Positions 9,927 to 20,934 of a stretch of DNA of 64,000 bases are shown here, one piece after another (the stretch's first letter is position 1; each line of letters opens with the position of its first letter). Source of the DNA: Puccinia triticina (Eukaryota; Basidiomycota; Pucciniomycetes; Pucciniales; Pucciniaceae); NCBI RefSeq assembly GCF_026914185.1, contig NC_070560.1, positions 6,067,501-6,131,500 on the forward strand, in the 5' to 3' direction. A program made the position numbers and the translations under genes. Under the pieces are notes generated by a model. The model had not been told where the DNA came from and made no database searches. It saw only the letters and a program-made list of their open reading frames with translations.

Positions 9927-12900
9927 CTTGATACCTTTTTCTTGCAGGAACGTTGCAAGCACCTTTGACTCGAATTCGCCTCCATTGTCTGATCAAACGC
10001 ATTTGACTTTTTTACCTGTTTCTGTCTCAAAACGTAGAATCTGCGCAATTAGTAGTTTCGTCGCTTCACTTTTCTTTTTCATGATTTTTATCTCACTGTA
10101 CAAGCTAGCTAGATCCCTGATCGCCAGTACATAGCGACCCACGCCAAAAGTAGGGATCTCAAAAGGTCCCATCAAGTCACACACAATGATGCCCAGGGTC
10201 TCTGTGGGTCTATATGAGGGTAGTAAGTGATTTGAACGAGTACCCTTGGCTATCATGCATACCGGGCATTTGATATCACCCTTAGGTATGGATGCTGGCA
10301 GGCCCACTCCAAGGTTAAGTTTGATCATTTTTTGGATCTGGCGGATACCCGCATGTCCAAATAGTCGATGCCAAAAGAGAAGTGTGAGTTCGTCTTTTGA
10401 TAGATCAGATGCATGCCAATCAAAATTATATTTCTCCACCGGAAATTGAAAGATTGAGACATCAGATTTGACAGGAAGGGATGATTTCGCAGGTGCAGAA
10501 GCATATATGATAGGGAGAGACGAGGGAACAGACGATATGGGAGATAGTTTGGAAACATCTTGGGGCATATTCAAGTTAGCAGATGGAGGAGTAGTTGAAA
10601 AAACACAGGACCCATCAGGCTTAGATGGAGGTCGGATAGGTTGTGGTAGGGTCCAGCAGAGTTTTTTTGTGTCCATCGGACTTTCCAGGAGGATGGTGCC
10701 TTCAGCGGACCGAAACACAAAAGTATCTGTGTCGGAGTCATAGTTGATTGTCAGTTTAGCTCGTCTCAGAGCTGATGGTGATATAAGGGTAGCGCGAGCG
10801 TTATCACAATACATCACTCCTTTAACAGAGACGGTCATTCCATTCTTCCCAGGAAAAACCAGGGTCCCGATCCCTGTGATATGATCATTGCAACCGTCAG
10901 TTGCCACTCTCAACGGAATAGGTTTCTGAAGAGTAGTGAAATCAAATAGCGCGAACCTATCACCAGTAAGATGATTGGAAGCACCTGTGTCAGATATGAT
11001 CTCTGGTGCAGCGCCGATTGCGTCGGCTGTGGCTCCGCCGCTGATTTGCAGTTCAGCCAACTCATCTTCAATATTTCCAACCTCAACGTTCTTTGCAGCA
11101 ACCGTCTGTTGACGTTTGGGGTAGTTGGGTTTGTAAGAGTCGTGCGGGCGATTTGGCGGGATGGGGTTTCTTTGTTGGTATTGTTGGGAAGTGTTAGGGG
11201 CAAGATGGGGTTGTCCGTTGTTTGGATAGAGTGGATTGGGAACAAAAGGAGTGGTGGGAAAGTTGTAGGGTGGTCCGTATGGTAGGAAGTTGGGAGAAAC
11301 CACTATGGGGCAAAACGGTTGGTAGTTGGGAATGGGGTGATTGGATGGACGAGTGGGGAAAGACGGTCCCGAGCGGTTGGGTACAGGTTTCTTTCGGGCG
11401 GGGCAGTCGTTGGACCAGTGTCCGGGCTGTTTACATATGTGGCAGTTACCGTTGCGCACAGCATTTGCGGAAACTTCCGGCGCACCATTATCAACAGGAC
11501 TGGATTCTTGTCGGTCCGGAGCGGCGGCAAGATAGGAAGATGGGGGATCAGGCGGGACGGAGATGGAGGGGTTACTGGATGAAGAGAAGGAAACTTGGTG
11601 ATTGCAGGAGTATAAAATTTTCAGCAACTCATCAAACGACGGGGTTTTGTTTAAAACAGAGTTGTACATCCTGTTCTCAACTCGTTGTACAAACTCGTGC
11701 TTTGCCGGTCCGTCACGTAGGTTTCGTTGAAGGAGGAGGCCAAGAATGTGGTCGCCCATCATGTCGATGTTTAGGCTCTTCAGATCTGCAACGGTGTCGA
11801 GCATTGCCGAGCCGCAAGCCGCCACGGTTGGAAAGGACTGAGGGTCGTGGGCAAGGAGTTCTTCGAAAGTTGCCATTTGAGCTGCTCAACAGATGGAGGA
11901 GAATCGGCTCTTGATGTTGGAGAAGGCCGATTGACATGTCTTCTCCAGCAAAATCTCATCTTCAAGAGCTGGGTCGACCGAATTGAGGAGGATAGCTTGT
12001 CCAATCTTCTCATTGTGGATGTTGACATTCGTTTTGGAAAAAAAATCCTTGTCCCATAGAAATTGCGAGGCAAGCTCCTTAATGCGGCGGGTCCATTTGC
12101 GATAATTGGAGCCATCCACGAGAAGTCGGTCGCGTTTGCGAGATGAGTTGACGGCCGCATTGATGGTCGCGGCGGTCATCTTTCGGTCCTCAAAGGCGAG
12201 ACGGCGTGATCGGTTATTGGCCAAAGTGCTGTCCAATAGATCTTGGCGGGATTGTGTTGTAGGATTGTTGGGGCGGGCAGCAGGAGTTGGAGTGGTGTCG
12301 GTGTAAGGGGTAAAAGGAGGTGTGGGTTGTGGAGTGTTTTTCGGGTTCTGGACAGGTGGCACAGGATATGCTGGATGGGGGTATGGGTAAGGGAAGTAGG
12401 GGTATGGATATGGATAAGATTGAGATGTAAAGTCGGGCATGTTGGGGTAAGGAGAGTAGTTGGCGGGAGGTGGGATAGTCGGAACGGTAGAGTTAAGATT
12501 GGAAGAAGGGTTATTTGGTGTTGTGGGTATGGGATTGGTTGCGGGTAAGGCGGAAGAAGGAAGGGGGTTTTTTGTAGATGTTGGTGGGGAGTATGTAGGT
12601 TGTGGGATTTGTGGGATAGGTTGTTTAAGAAGCGGTGGTTGATTGGTGGGGAGAGGAATTGTCGTCCGGTCTTTGGGAGCATCGGTCTTGGTGGAGGAAG
12701 GAGAAGCTAGAAAGGGAATATTCATAGTGTCTTGGTGTTCATGGGTCTGACTACGTATGAGGTTATGTGTGCTGAGGCCGGTCTGAGCTTTAACCAACGG
12801 GGAAGTGACACGATTGGGTGGGGATGGATTTTCAGAGCCACTAGGTTGACCGGACATTGTTCACAATAGACTGATGAAATAGCAAGGTAGAGAGATAAAC

Positions 12901-13223
12901 GGTAGATAGAGAGATAAGCAGACTTAAGTATCCGAGTCCTGGAAGCCTCGTACCAAGAAGCCAAAATCTTGAAAGCAAGAGATTACTCAGGACTATCTAC
13001 TCGTCCGTATTATGAAGATGAGCCTAAACTGGCCAGGAGAAAGCGTCAATCTCTGACAAAAACGGATAGATAGAACTTTTCACAGCTTGCAACAAGGGTT
13101 TCAAACTTGTTGGTACCTCGAGACCTTCACGTTGTTTACAAAGGAATAGCTATAGATATGAAGTTTAGACTGGAAAATGGTTGATGATTTTCAGGGTTGA
13201 TTTGTTGTAGCGAAATGCTTTTA

Positions 13224-13236
13224 GGGGCTCATGACC
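13224..13236 (-). promoter_or_regulatory. Copia primer-binding site (half-tRNA-iMet type)
   Basis: The plus strand reads GGGGCTCATGACC directly against the 5' LTR. Apart from one or two bases this equals the anticodon arm of initiator tRNA-Met (GGGCTCATAACCC in yeast), with the CAT anticodon. Drosophila copia also primes from an internal iMet fragment rather than from the 3' end, so this is a plausible half-tRNA primer site. Confidence 0.6.
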
Positions 13237-13374
13237 TGTTGTGATATGGTCGTGCAGACATGATGACATTCCTAGAATGGGAGACAAGAAACACTATATA
13301 CTATCTAATAATCTACAAGCTACGCCGCAGTCGACTGGTACTGGACTGGGTATAAGCATACTCATGTCCTAACA
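13237..13374 (-). repeat. Copia 5' LTR
   Basis: 138 bp, TGTTGTGATA to TCCTAACA on the plus strand, matching 6697-6828. It directly abuts the primer-binding candidate on its inner side and the CAGGC target duplication on its outer side. Confidence 0.95.
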
Positions 13375-13584
13375 CAGGCCGCGGGCGCGACAAAAATACT
13401 GCGGTGCTGCGAATTTCGGGCGCGGGTGTCCAGATTTTGTCCGATTATGCGTAATCGGACAAAAAAACTGCGGTGCTGCGAATTTGATTAACCCCCGCGG
13501 GAGGCCAACACTCTAGTCCACGGGGGCATCAGCACTGAATTCACTCAGCAAAGGCAGTGGCTTACCAGTACCGGACAACTCACC

Positions 13585-13806
13585 ATGCCCAGGACGCGCG
13601 CCCAATTGCAAAAAGCACCGGAAAGGCCCCTCAAGCGCAAGAAGCAGGTTGAAGCTATCTCTGACAATGATTCCGAGTCCAATGAACCGCCAATCAATCA
13701 AGGACAAGAAGAAGAGGACGAGTTGGATGATTCTGGATCCAAAACCAACGACCAAGACGATATCCAGATCACCAGTCAACCAAATGAAAAAGAAAACCGT
13801 AGATGA
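13585..13806 (+). pseudogene. Short acidic ORF, possible hAT transposase N-terminus
   Basis: A 73-codon ORF starting MPRTRAQLQKAPERPLKRKK, with a basic N-terminus followed by acidic stretches (EEEDELDD, NDQDD). It follows GC-rich hAT-like subterminal sequence, the position where a transposase gene would begin, and then stops. No zinc finger or catalytic segment is present. The assignment to hAT rests on position and charge pattern only. It could equally be an unrelated fragment. Confidence 0.3.
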
Positions 13807-13870
13807 TCGGGATGAGGGGGTTGGTGTTGGATTTACAAGTGTTCATACAACCGTGTTATTGCAAGTGAGA

Positions 13871-14450
13871 TATTGAAAAGGAGAGCCGATGGTAAAGGGG
13901 AAAGACTTGGAAAGAAGAGGGAGCTTTCAAGGGAGGTGTCCGGGAGGTGAAGGCGTCAAGAACTTTCAAGGGTGTTGTTTGGACGGTAAGGTTGATAAGA
14001 GCTTTCAAGGGCGCAGTGCAGTGTGCAAAAATTGCAAAAAAAAAAAAAAAAATCTGGGCTTTGGTTGAATCGTGTTTGTATCGATTTGGGGTGAACTAGA
14101 AAAAGAAGTGTAAGGACTCAGAATGAGTCCTTCACTGGATCAAGGGAGAAGGCACGGAAGGGGGCGCTGATGCCTCTCAAGGCAACTCTAGTTCACGGGG
14201 TTGGATTGCAAAAGATGACAACTAGCCGGGAGAGATGTGGGAGCAGGGATCTCTCAGTACAACTGGAACACGGGAAGAGGGAAAAGAAAGGAAAAACAAA
14301 GATGAAGTGAAAGGGATCCTCTTACCTAGCCGGGAGAGATGTGGGAGCAGGGATCTCTGCCGGCTAGGACAGGGAAGGGAGCTCGGGTTGAAGTAGCCTG
14401 TGTCTTGTGACATCTCATTGTGAAACCTCGCGGTGCGCGGGGGCTTCACA
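13871..14450. other. No gene; short direct repeat
   Basis: No coding signal seen. Two near-identical 33-bp stretches starting AGCCGGGAGAGATGTGGGAG lie at about 14224 and 14331. An A-tract of about 17 lies near 14035-14051. Confidence 0.5.
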
Positions 14451-14641
14451 AAGTCCCCCACTTCGGAGGGCCCTGGTACAGCCTGGGCTGGCACAAAGCG
14501 CCCTCACGCGAAGCGCGACCTCCAAAGGAGGGACTTGGGACTAATTTCCACTTTTTGGCCTGAGGGTTTGAGGCCTTTTGGTGGGTGTTTTGTGCCATTC
14601 AAATTTCGTCCCTGTTCCCAAAGGGCCCCAGGAATGCCCTT
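14451..14641 (+). repeat. Dispersed repeat, copy 1
   Basis: 191 bp, about 95 percent identical by eye to 28548-28738 and of the same length. It contains a CTTCGGAGGGC start and a GGAGGGACTTGGGAC core with GCGAAGCGC motifs. Nature unknown; possibly a terminal segment of a transposon. Confidence 0.85.
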
Positions 14642-15602
14642 GTGTAGCCAGCATTGGTCCTCACACATTCAGCTTCCCTTTCCTTTCTTGGTTGTCTGTT
14701 CTGCTTCTTAACTCACGGGTGTGAGCCGGCTATCTGAGTAGCTTGGTTTTGTTCTGACGGAACAGGTCCACTGATTCTTGGGCTGCTTAATGAACGAGGT
14801 TTGTCTGGGTTAGCTTGGAGCTTCTTTCTGTGTTTTGATGGAAGAATCCACTGGGCTTACGGGTCGCTGACGCTTCCGTGATCCTGTCAAGCAGGTCTGG
14901 GGTCTGAGATGTTCCGCAAGCTTTCTTTAACAAAAGAAGGTTCAGTCAGTCTCTGTGGAGGATCTGCTATCACCTGGGCTTGGGTACGTACAAGGTTTTA
15001 AAGCTTGTTTGCTCTTTTTGCTGGGCTTTGACCTTTAAGGTTCTTGCTGGTTCTGCTTGCGTAATCGATGGAGCAACACGCTTTAGCTGACTGTGCCTGG
15101 GTTAGGTCTTGGTCTGGGCAAGTGCGGAAGGGCTTACCTGTCCGCGCTGCTGGGTCTGGGCTTAACCGCGCATGCTTCCTTTTTGGTTGCAGCGGGTCTG
15201 GGTTCTGGGGACCGCGGAAGGGCTTGCCTTTCAACGCAGCTGAGTTTAACCAAGCAGTTTTCCATAAGGGTTCCTGCTGGTCTCATTAGTCTGTATTCCT
15301 ACACACTTCAGGGGACAAAGTAATGAACTCAACGCTTTATAGGTGTAGTGAAATCAGTATCTACACGATACTACTAATGACACCGAAGACGGTCACTAAC
15401 CTGATTGATGAGCATTGAGATTAGATGTTAGTGAGCGTTGTGTTGAAAACAAACAAGTTTAGTTGATTAAGAAAAGACGACTACAATGACGTGCGGACTT
15501 TTATAAGATCAACTAAGCTTCGGGGACAACAACGGGGCGCGTGTATAAGAACGGAACGGAAAGGTTAAATTAAAGAATAGATAATTCAGAACTACATTAA
15601 GT
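14642..15602. other. Unassigned repeat-like DNA
   Basis: No gene recognised. The minus strand has a TATAAAAG box near 15505 and a TGTTGAAC start near 15610, so a further degraded LTR is possible but not established. Confidence 0.3.
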
Positions 15603-16226
15603 TCAACACAAAGGAGATGTTCTAGGCACCGTCGGCGCAGCCGGGCCGTCCTTTAACGTGTCTTCAGTTGGAGAAGCCGCAGGAACGCGCTCGAACAAAT
15701 CAGTGCTCGCGTCCATTTCATCCGTGTCCGTCCCAGATTTCGGGGCTGAAGCCTTGCGCGTAGGTCGCCGCACAGCAGCTGGTGGGACGACAGGAGCCTT
15801 GAAAGGCCTAGGAGCCTCATGTTTCTTCTTGGCGGGTTCTGACTGATACGTTCCTGAAAACAAATGAGACGAGATTGAAGGTGGTTGCCAGGGATCTAGG
15901 GAACCACACGCAGCTCAAAAATCCTGATCTGGGACGCTAGCTGATGCCGTCTTAGGATTATAGGAGGCGACTACATTTCGAATAGGCCTCGAGTTATCCA
16001 CCGGGATGAGCGCACCATTAGGAAGGAAAAAACTTCCTCCACGTTGCTCCACCAGCTTAGCCTCCTTATCTTTCTGCAACTCCGCGCATCAAACGAGCCC
16101 ATGACCCTCTCTATGGCAGTAATAGCACACCATAGGTCCTCGAGGCGTCGCTGGTCGCGCCTGAGCCGCGAACTTCTGTTCCAAACGCTGCTTGAACGAC
16201 TGCAGCATACGTTCCAAGTCGTCCAT
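15603..16226 (-). pseudogene. Broken gag-like protein with zinc knuckle (LTR retrotransposon C)
   Basis: From ATG at 16226 the frame reads MDDLERMLQSFKQRLEQK, then a zinc knuckle CYYCHREGHGLV, then TGA at 16089, and continues in the same frame as CAELQKDKEAKLVEQRG, SFFLPNGALIPVDNSRPIR and a Lys/Pro-rich tail ending at 15603, with a second in-frame TGA after DQDF. If the first stop were Arg the knuckle would be a complete CX2CX4HX4C. The LPNG and RPIR segments resemble gag-like proteins of rust gypsy elements as I know them. It lies directly downstream of a primer-binding site and an LTR on the same strand, so it is the start of that element's coding region; the rest, including pol, is missing. 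Confidence 0.7.
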
Positions 16227-16335
16227 CGTAGCCGGAGCCCTTGCTTGATTTGGTGCTTCCTTTCGCCACCAAAACCTAAAAAGAAAGAAGGAAACCTTAA
16301 AATGAAATAAAAATAAAAGGCAAAGACTGTCAAGC

Positions 16336-16407
16336 GTCTCAAAACCTTCCAAATTGGCGAGACTGTAAATCTTGAGGTCGCTGGTTTGATCCTGGCTCGG
16401 GGGACCA
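16336..16407 (+). other. tRNA-Tyr-like sequence with encoded CCA; primer-binding site of element C
   Basis: On the plus strand GACTGTAAATCTTGAGGTC carries the GTA anticodon in a Tyr-type loop, followed by a T-arm (GGTTTGATCC) and GGGGGACCA. A shortened D-arm-like TTCCAAATTGG precedes it. The minus-strand reading begins TGGTCCCCCGAGCC two bases inside LTR C, which is the position and form of a tRNA-Tyr primer-binding site. Similarity runs far past the usual 18 nt. As a tRNA gene it would be defective: the D-arm is short, and nuclear tRNA genes do not encode CCA. Confidence 0.65.
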
Positions 16408-16409
16408 AA

Positions 16410-17191
16410 TGAGGAAGTCCTACTGTGTCAGATGGTAGGCAGTTGGTGAAGGGGAATGGTAAATGAGAGTTCAAGCTGCGTAAGCCCTCCGGGGTGATTG
16501 GCTGAAAAAGAGTGCTGAGATTCGTTGAGTGTGGGGGGGGGGGGATGATTTTTTCTGACGGCTGGAGTTGCGCGTCGGCGATTTTTGTGTTGAGAAGGGG
16601 CCGGGGATACTGCCGGCGGGGATGAGGTCAAATCAAAGAAGGGAAGTGATCCACGTTGCAGGGTAATGAACTTAAAGAGCTGATACTTTGGGCAGACAAA
16701 TGCCAAGATTAATAACTTTGAATTTTTGATGGATAAACCAAAAATTATGGTTCAGAGTCGGTCCATGCCGCTCCAAATTCTGAGTTCAAACTGAACTCAA
16801 ACCCTGGAGCTTGTGACATCCAGCAGACAGCTCATCACAACCTAGCGCGCACGCGCGCGCTACAACAAACAAAAACAAACAAAAGAAAACAAAAGAAAAC
16901 AAGACAAAACCCAAGCCTCCTCATTCAAACCTAACCAACACGCGCAGAGTGACAAGAGAATACAGAACATAATGTAAAGAAATAACCAGGAGAATAAATA
17001 AAGAAATCAACCAACACAGAAACAAAGTGGGGGAACAAAAAGGAAGAAGCCTGAAACGCCTTGAGGATCCACGCCACACTGCGCCGTTGAACCTGAGAAA
17101 GCCTTGAGGGCTGGGAACTTGAGGTCTTGATGCATTGAACCTTGACTTCCTCTGGCGCGCGCCATGCGCAACAAAGACTTGATCCCCACGC
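16410..17191 (-). repeat. 5' LTR of element C (inner part, interrupted)
   Basis: Homologous to the solo LTRs at 40607-41389 and 45554-46315: shared blocks include the GCGCGC tract, GGAGTCTGAG-like and GGCGGCATGGAC segments and a terminal GGACTTCCTCA matching GGAGTTCCACA. Its outer 26 bases, beginning TGTGGTGG, lie at 24501-24526 on the far side of the element at 17192-24500. Full length about 804 bp. Confidence 0.75.
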
Positions 17192-18128
17192 TGTGGTAGA
17201 CGGAAAAGTGGAAAAATAAAAAGTTTTTTCTATGCCACATAATTACTCATAATAGGCCTCAAGATACCATCAAATGGACCCCAGAAATGGATTCTACGGC
17301 CAATTTCACCCCTAGCCATCACTGGAAGCACCCCTGGACCCCCTCTAGTGTGGAAGTTACACCTCATGGACACATATCACACGGCCAGCCCCAGTAACCC
17401 AGCTGTCATCTGCCCCAACCCGAGTTTCACAGTAGTACACTTATACATATCACAGGATACAAACATACATCTCCCTGTCAGGCTACACTCATTACATATT
17501 AACTCCATACACTCCTTTATATACATAGTATGACATCATTTACACTGTTTCTGCAGCCTCAGACTTTGTGTATACACTAATTCCCCCTGTATGACAGCTC
17601 ATGCAGTCTACTGTTACCTCATGCATGCATTAGAATGTTCTGTTGTATATTCTGACACCATTCATGTGCCCCTGAGGGGTTATGACATCATTTGTATCTA
17701 CTCCCACCAGCTAAAATCCCTCACCCTGTTGTCTAGATTAGCTGAAACCCTAACCCACAAGCCCCTCAGGGGCTCCCCTTTTGTCTATAAAAGGAGCTCT
17801 CTCCACCCCCAGTGGCCTGCTCCCCAGTTCCTCACCCAGAACTCACAAGTCACCCAACACTCATCCACACTCAAATCCTAAAACCCTTATAACAATAAAT
17901 CAACCCTTATAACAACATTTCAACCCTTATAACAAAGTAATTGAAACACTTACACGTTGCCAGTCAAACAGATTTCATCTGGAACAGACCAGACCTATCA
18001 CTTAATAAAACTTGCCAAGCTGAGCTTGGTGGGTCTTGTTGACTGATAACAGAAGGGCAGAGCTTGCAACTCCATCATACCCTTCACCATTCAGCAAAAG
18101 GGTTTCATTACCACTTTTGAGTCTTACA
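17192..18128 (+). repeat. 5' LTR of the gag-only element
   Basis: 937 bp, TGTGGTAGACGG to GAGTCTTACA. It contains a TATA box, AATAAA signals near 17895 and 18003, and three tandem-like ACCCTTATAACAA motifs between about 17882 and 17937. Confidence 0.95.
17786..17793 (+). promoter_or_regulatory. LTR TATA box
   Basis: TATAAAAG in the middle of the LTR; the identical box recurs in the 3' LTR near 24158. It is the likely core promoter for the gag transcript. Confidence 0.7.
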
Positions 18129-18834
18129 AGGGAGTCCCCAACGTGATCGGATAACCCTGTTTGATCAACCACGTGTAACGAACTTCAATTCAACCCAAAG
18201 TAATTGCCAAGGGATCACAATTGTGCTAGTGAAAAAGGATCAAGTCATCAACAACTCTAGTACGGACAGTGGCATATTCATTTATTCCGTTGGACAACTA
18301 GTCAACTTTTGAACCATCCCAGGAACCAATTTCAACTCAAACCAGAAGGACTTGTCAAAGGATCTGAACTTCTAGCGGCGAAAAGAATCAAATTTATCAA
18401 CAAATCTAGAACAATCAACGGCATATTCAGTTATTCTGTTGGACGACTAGTCGACTATTAGGAACCATCTAAGGAACCAACTACAAACCTCTGAAAGGAA
18501 CACATAACTACCAAACCTGAAAGGAGTGTTTCGAAGGAAGCAGCTAATTATATACTGGAAGACGGTGTGTAGTACCTAAGGATCTGGATAATTAGATACT
18601 GTTAGAAGAAAACTCTGGAGCCAACTCGAAGGAAACAGCCAATTATATACTGAAAGACGGTGTGTAGTACCTAAGGATTCAGATAATTAGGATACTGTTT
18701 GAAGAACCCTCCCAGCACGGTAAAGGTATTTATATCAATATTAAACCCCCCCCCCAATTTGCCCTGGTAAAGAGACCAGAGACCAGATATTATTGTTTCT
18801 TTTTCAGAGCACAGTAACAGTTACCAAGGATTGA

Positions 18835-20934
18835 ATGTATAATGAAACTACGGAATCAACAAGAATCAACATGAATTTATTGTTTGGCGTACCAGATTTT
18901 GAAGATACAATTCTTCCAGAAACCACTTCAAGGAAAAGGCCTTTTACAGGAACTCCAGCTATGATTAGGAATATGGAAAATACAATGTCAACTTGGCCAA
19001 GGAAAGACAAAGGGAAAGGACGAGAGAATAAATTCAGAGATCCTGCTGAAGAACACTTACGTGACTCAGATGAAACTCAACAAAACCAGAATATTCTACT
19101 CAGAGGCACTGTGTCACATCAACAACCATCTGCTTATGGAATCAACAAGAATGAAGCCATTCAAGAACCTACATATCAACACAAATTTCAACAAAGACAA
19201 CATTCAGAACATCATCAATATCAACAAACAACATATTATCAACATCAACCAATACCTTATCAACAACCAAGTCTATCATACCAAGAATCCGATTATCCAC
19301 CGGGAATCATTGATGACAATGAATTATTCTACAATGGAAATCGATTCTTTGAATTCCTACGGAGATACGAAAGGGCAGCAGATTGGTTTGGTTCAACAAA
19401 ATTTCAAAGAGCTCTTCAGATTGGACGATTTATACAAACAGAGGAACTGAAGTGCCAAATTGAGGATATGGACGGTTACGAAGAATGCGACTGGGATACC
19501 CTGTGTAAGGAAATGATTGACACCTGGGGAGAATTTGATCCTTCAGTTTTGTACACCAAGAAGGATCTATTCAAGGTAGCAGAACAACAGGCCCAACAAG
19601 GAATCTTAAACTACCAGGCTTACAGAAGATATCTTGGAAAATTCAACACAATACTTGATTACATGATGGAATCCTACCAGGTTTGGAAGAAAGAAGAAGC
19701 CAGTGTTTTATTCTTAAGTGCCTTTTCAAGAGAAAGTCAGGAAAACATCAATCAAACCTTATTCAACAACGGCCAGCTTCAGAGAAGTAGGAAATATGAA
19801 GTTACCGAATGGAATCACCTGGTTGCCGCTGCAGAAATGGAAGTTATACAGATAGAGGAATACTTCTGGAGAAAAATCGAAACTCTGCAGCAAGAACTTG
19901 TGGAACTCCAAAAACAAGCAAAGGCACTAGACTTACCTCCGGATTACAACCAGCAACTCAAATTCACAGAAGAACCAAGTGAACATGAACCGGCCATGGA
20001 AATCACACAACCTGTTATGGATGTTTTGGAACCAATAACAGATAATTCAGAACCTATTACGGAAACGGAAACTTACTCTCAGGAATTGGTTTTTGAGCAA
20101 GCGGCCTCAACAATTCACCTACAGGATATGGTGGTAAACCAGAAAACAGTGTCAAACTTAATGGATACACCAATGGAGCTTAAACACTTTGTTATTGACA
20201 TACCAGAATTTGTCTCCAATGATGTGGATATGGCAATCAGCATGGATCAGGAAGGAATTTTGGATCAATCTATTCAACAAAACCAAACTGTGGATCATCA
20301 GACACCTCAAATCAACAATCATGACTCACAAATTGAAGATTCTATCCTTACAGAAACAACAGTTCAGGAGTCTCAATTTTCTCACATCCCGACTATAGCT
20401 TTGATTGAAGATATGAACAAACCAGGAAGCAAGATTTTCAACAAGCACCTCTTTAAACCTCACTTGGATCAACAAGAAGAAATTTTCAACAAACTGTCCC
20501 TTCAAGCCCCAGGACCCACAGATACAGACCCTGGAGAAAATGAAGGCAAGACTATCAGTATATGCAACCCAAGTATTAGTACTACTACAGATCTCAACCC
20601 AACAGACTCACAAAATCCAATCAGTCCAAATCCAATCAGTACACCGTCTGAAGACATTTTTATCTTGCCGCCTGCGCCGGTTCCACCAGATATTAACTCA
20701 ACAACAACAAATTCAAGTAGCAAACTCAATGAAGACCATTCAGAAACTAAACAAGAATTGAAAAGATCAATCAATGATCTATATCATCTTGAATCACAAA
20801 GGAATCAATTTATTTACTTATTTTACTCACTCAGGAAGCTCCTGGTTCAACTGTCACTGAAGATTCCGCCCGACCGCTTTGGACAACTTCAGACACACTT
20901 CAACCGCCCAAGGCTCCTTGTTGGAATTGGTTAA
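18835..20934 (+). CDS. Gag-like protein of the gag-only element
   Basis: An intact 699-residue ORF, by far the longest uninterrupted frame in this region. It has a basic and Gln/His-rich N-terminus (residues 70-155, with QYQQTTYYQHQPIPYQQ), then a globular segment of about 160-345 containing FFEFLRRYERAADWFG, QIGRFI and WDTLCKEMIDTWGEFDPSVL, the pattern of capsid domains of rust gypsy-like elements. A helical, probably coiled-coil stretch (about 325-365, EETLQQELVELQKQAK-like) and a long acidic, low-complexity tail follow. No zinc knuckle, protease motif or polymerase is present. It should form particles for its own RNA (inference). No frame damage, consistent with the young LTRs. Confidence 0.75.
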   Translation: MYNETTESTRINMNLLFGVPDFEDTILPETTSRKRPFTGTPAMIRNMENTMSTWPRKDKGKGRENKFRDPAEEHLRDSDETQQNQNILLRGTVSHQQPSAYGINKNEAIQEPTYQHKFQQRQHSEHHQYQQTTYYQHQPIPYQQPSLSYQESDYPPGIIDDNELFYNGNRFFEFLRRYERAADWFGSTKFQRALQIGRFIQTEELKCQIEDMDGYEECDWDTLCKEMIDTWGEFDPSVLYTKKDLFKVAEQQAQQGILNYQAYRRYLGKFNTILDYMMESYQVWKKEEASVLFLSAFSRESQENINQTLFNNGQLQRSRKYEVTEWNHLVAAAEMEVIQIEEYFWRKIETLQQELVELQKQAKALDLPPDYNQQLKFTEEPSEHEPAMEITQPVMDVLEPITDNSEPITETETYSQELVFEQAASTIHLQDMVVNQKTVSNLMDTPMELKHFVIDIPEFVSNDVDMAISMDQEGILDQSIQQNQTVDHQTPQINNHDSQIEDSILTETTVQESQFSHIPTIALIEDMNKPGSKIFNKHLFKPHLDQQEEIFNKLSLQAPGPTDTDPGENEGKTISICNPSISTTTDLNPTDSQNPISPNPISTPSEDIFILPPAPVPPDINSTTTNSSSKLNEDHSETKQELKRSINDLYHLESQRNQFIYLFYSLRKLLVQLSLKIPPDRFGQLQTHFNRPRLLVGIG

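Larger units (their letters stand above)
6842..12857 (-). pseudogene. Copia gag-pol polyprotein, disabled
   Basis: Removing the 913-bp insertion plus one CTT leaves a single frame of exactly 1,700 codons from ATG at 12857 to the stop at 6842, broken only by TGA at 11886-11888 and TGA at 9993-9995. In order: a Pro-rich gag; zinc knuckle CHICKQPGHWSNDC; protease DTGASNHL; a pre-integrase HHCC region with HRLFGH and CPVC; the integrase core, with the first Asp in VCDLMGPF and SDNGGEF just after the second stop; reverse transcriptase (WVFVEKR, KARYVAKG, QFDNSLYILQ); and RNase H (YSDAGWGG, AEYMAL, CDNQAAI). The polymerase motif reads VHVNDG at 7784-7798, where VDD is usual, so the first catalytic Asp is replaced by Asn. 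Both stops fit CGA to TGA changes, since Arg is usual before SDNGGEF. Three independent defects make this copy non-functional. A fungal element, not a virus of people, animals or crops. Confidence 0.93.
6697..13374 (-). mobile_element. Ty1/copia LTR retrotransposon with nested CACTA-type insertion
   Basis: Two short LTRs (132 and 138 bp) flank a minus-strand gag-pol region. The termini are TGTT...AACA, and the element is bordered by a perfect 5-bp target duplication CAGGC (6692-6696 and 13375-13379). A G-rich polypurine tract lies just inside the 3' (left) LTR, and a primer-binding candidate just inside the 5' (right) LTR. The protease, integrase, reverse transcriptase, RNase H order is that of Ty1/copia (Pseudoviridae-type fungal retrotransposon). 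The element is inactive: see the gag-pol entry. Confidence 0.95.
6456..13870 (+). mobile_element. Probable hAT-type element, left part, split by the copia element
   Basis: A TAGGGATGAAAG start followed by dense CGGGT/ACCCG subterminal repeats (6456-6696) looks like a rust hAT terminus. The copia insertion at 6697-13374 interrupts it; beyond the insertion the GC-rich subterminal sequence continues and is followed by a short acidic ORF at 13585. The right terminus was not found, so the right boundary is arbitrary and no target duplication can be given. Classification is inference from terminus style. Confidence 0.35.

Noticed and set aside
10910..12306. Several plus-strand and second-frame open readings
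   Set aside because: Antisense or off-frame readings of the Pro-rich copia gag.
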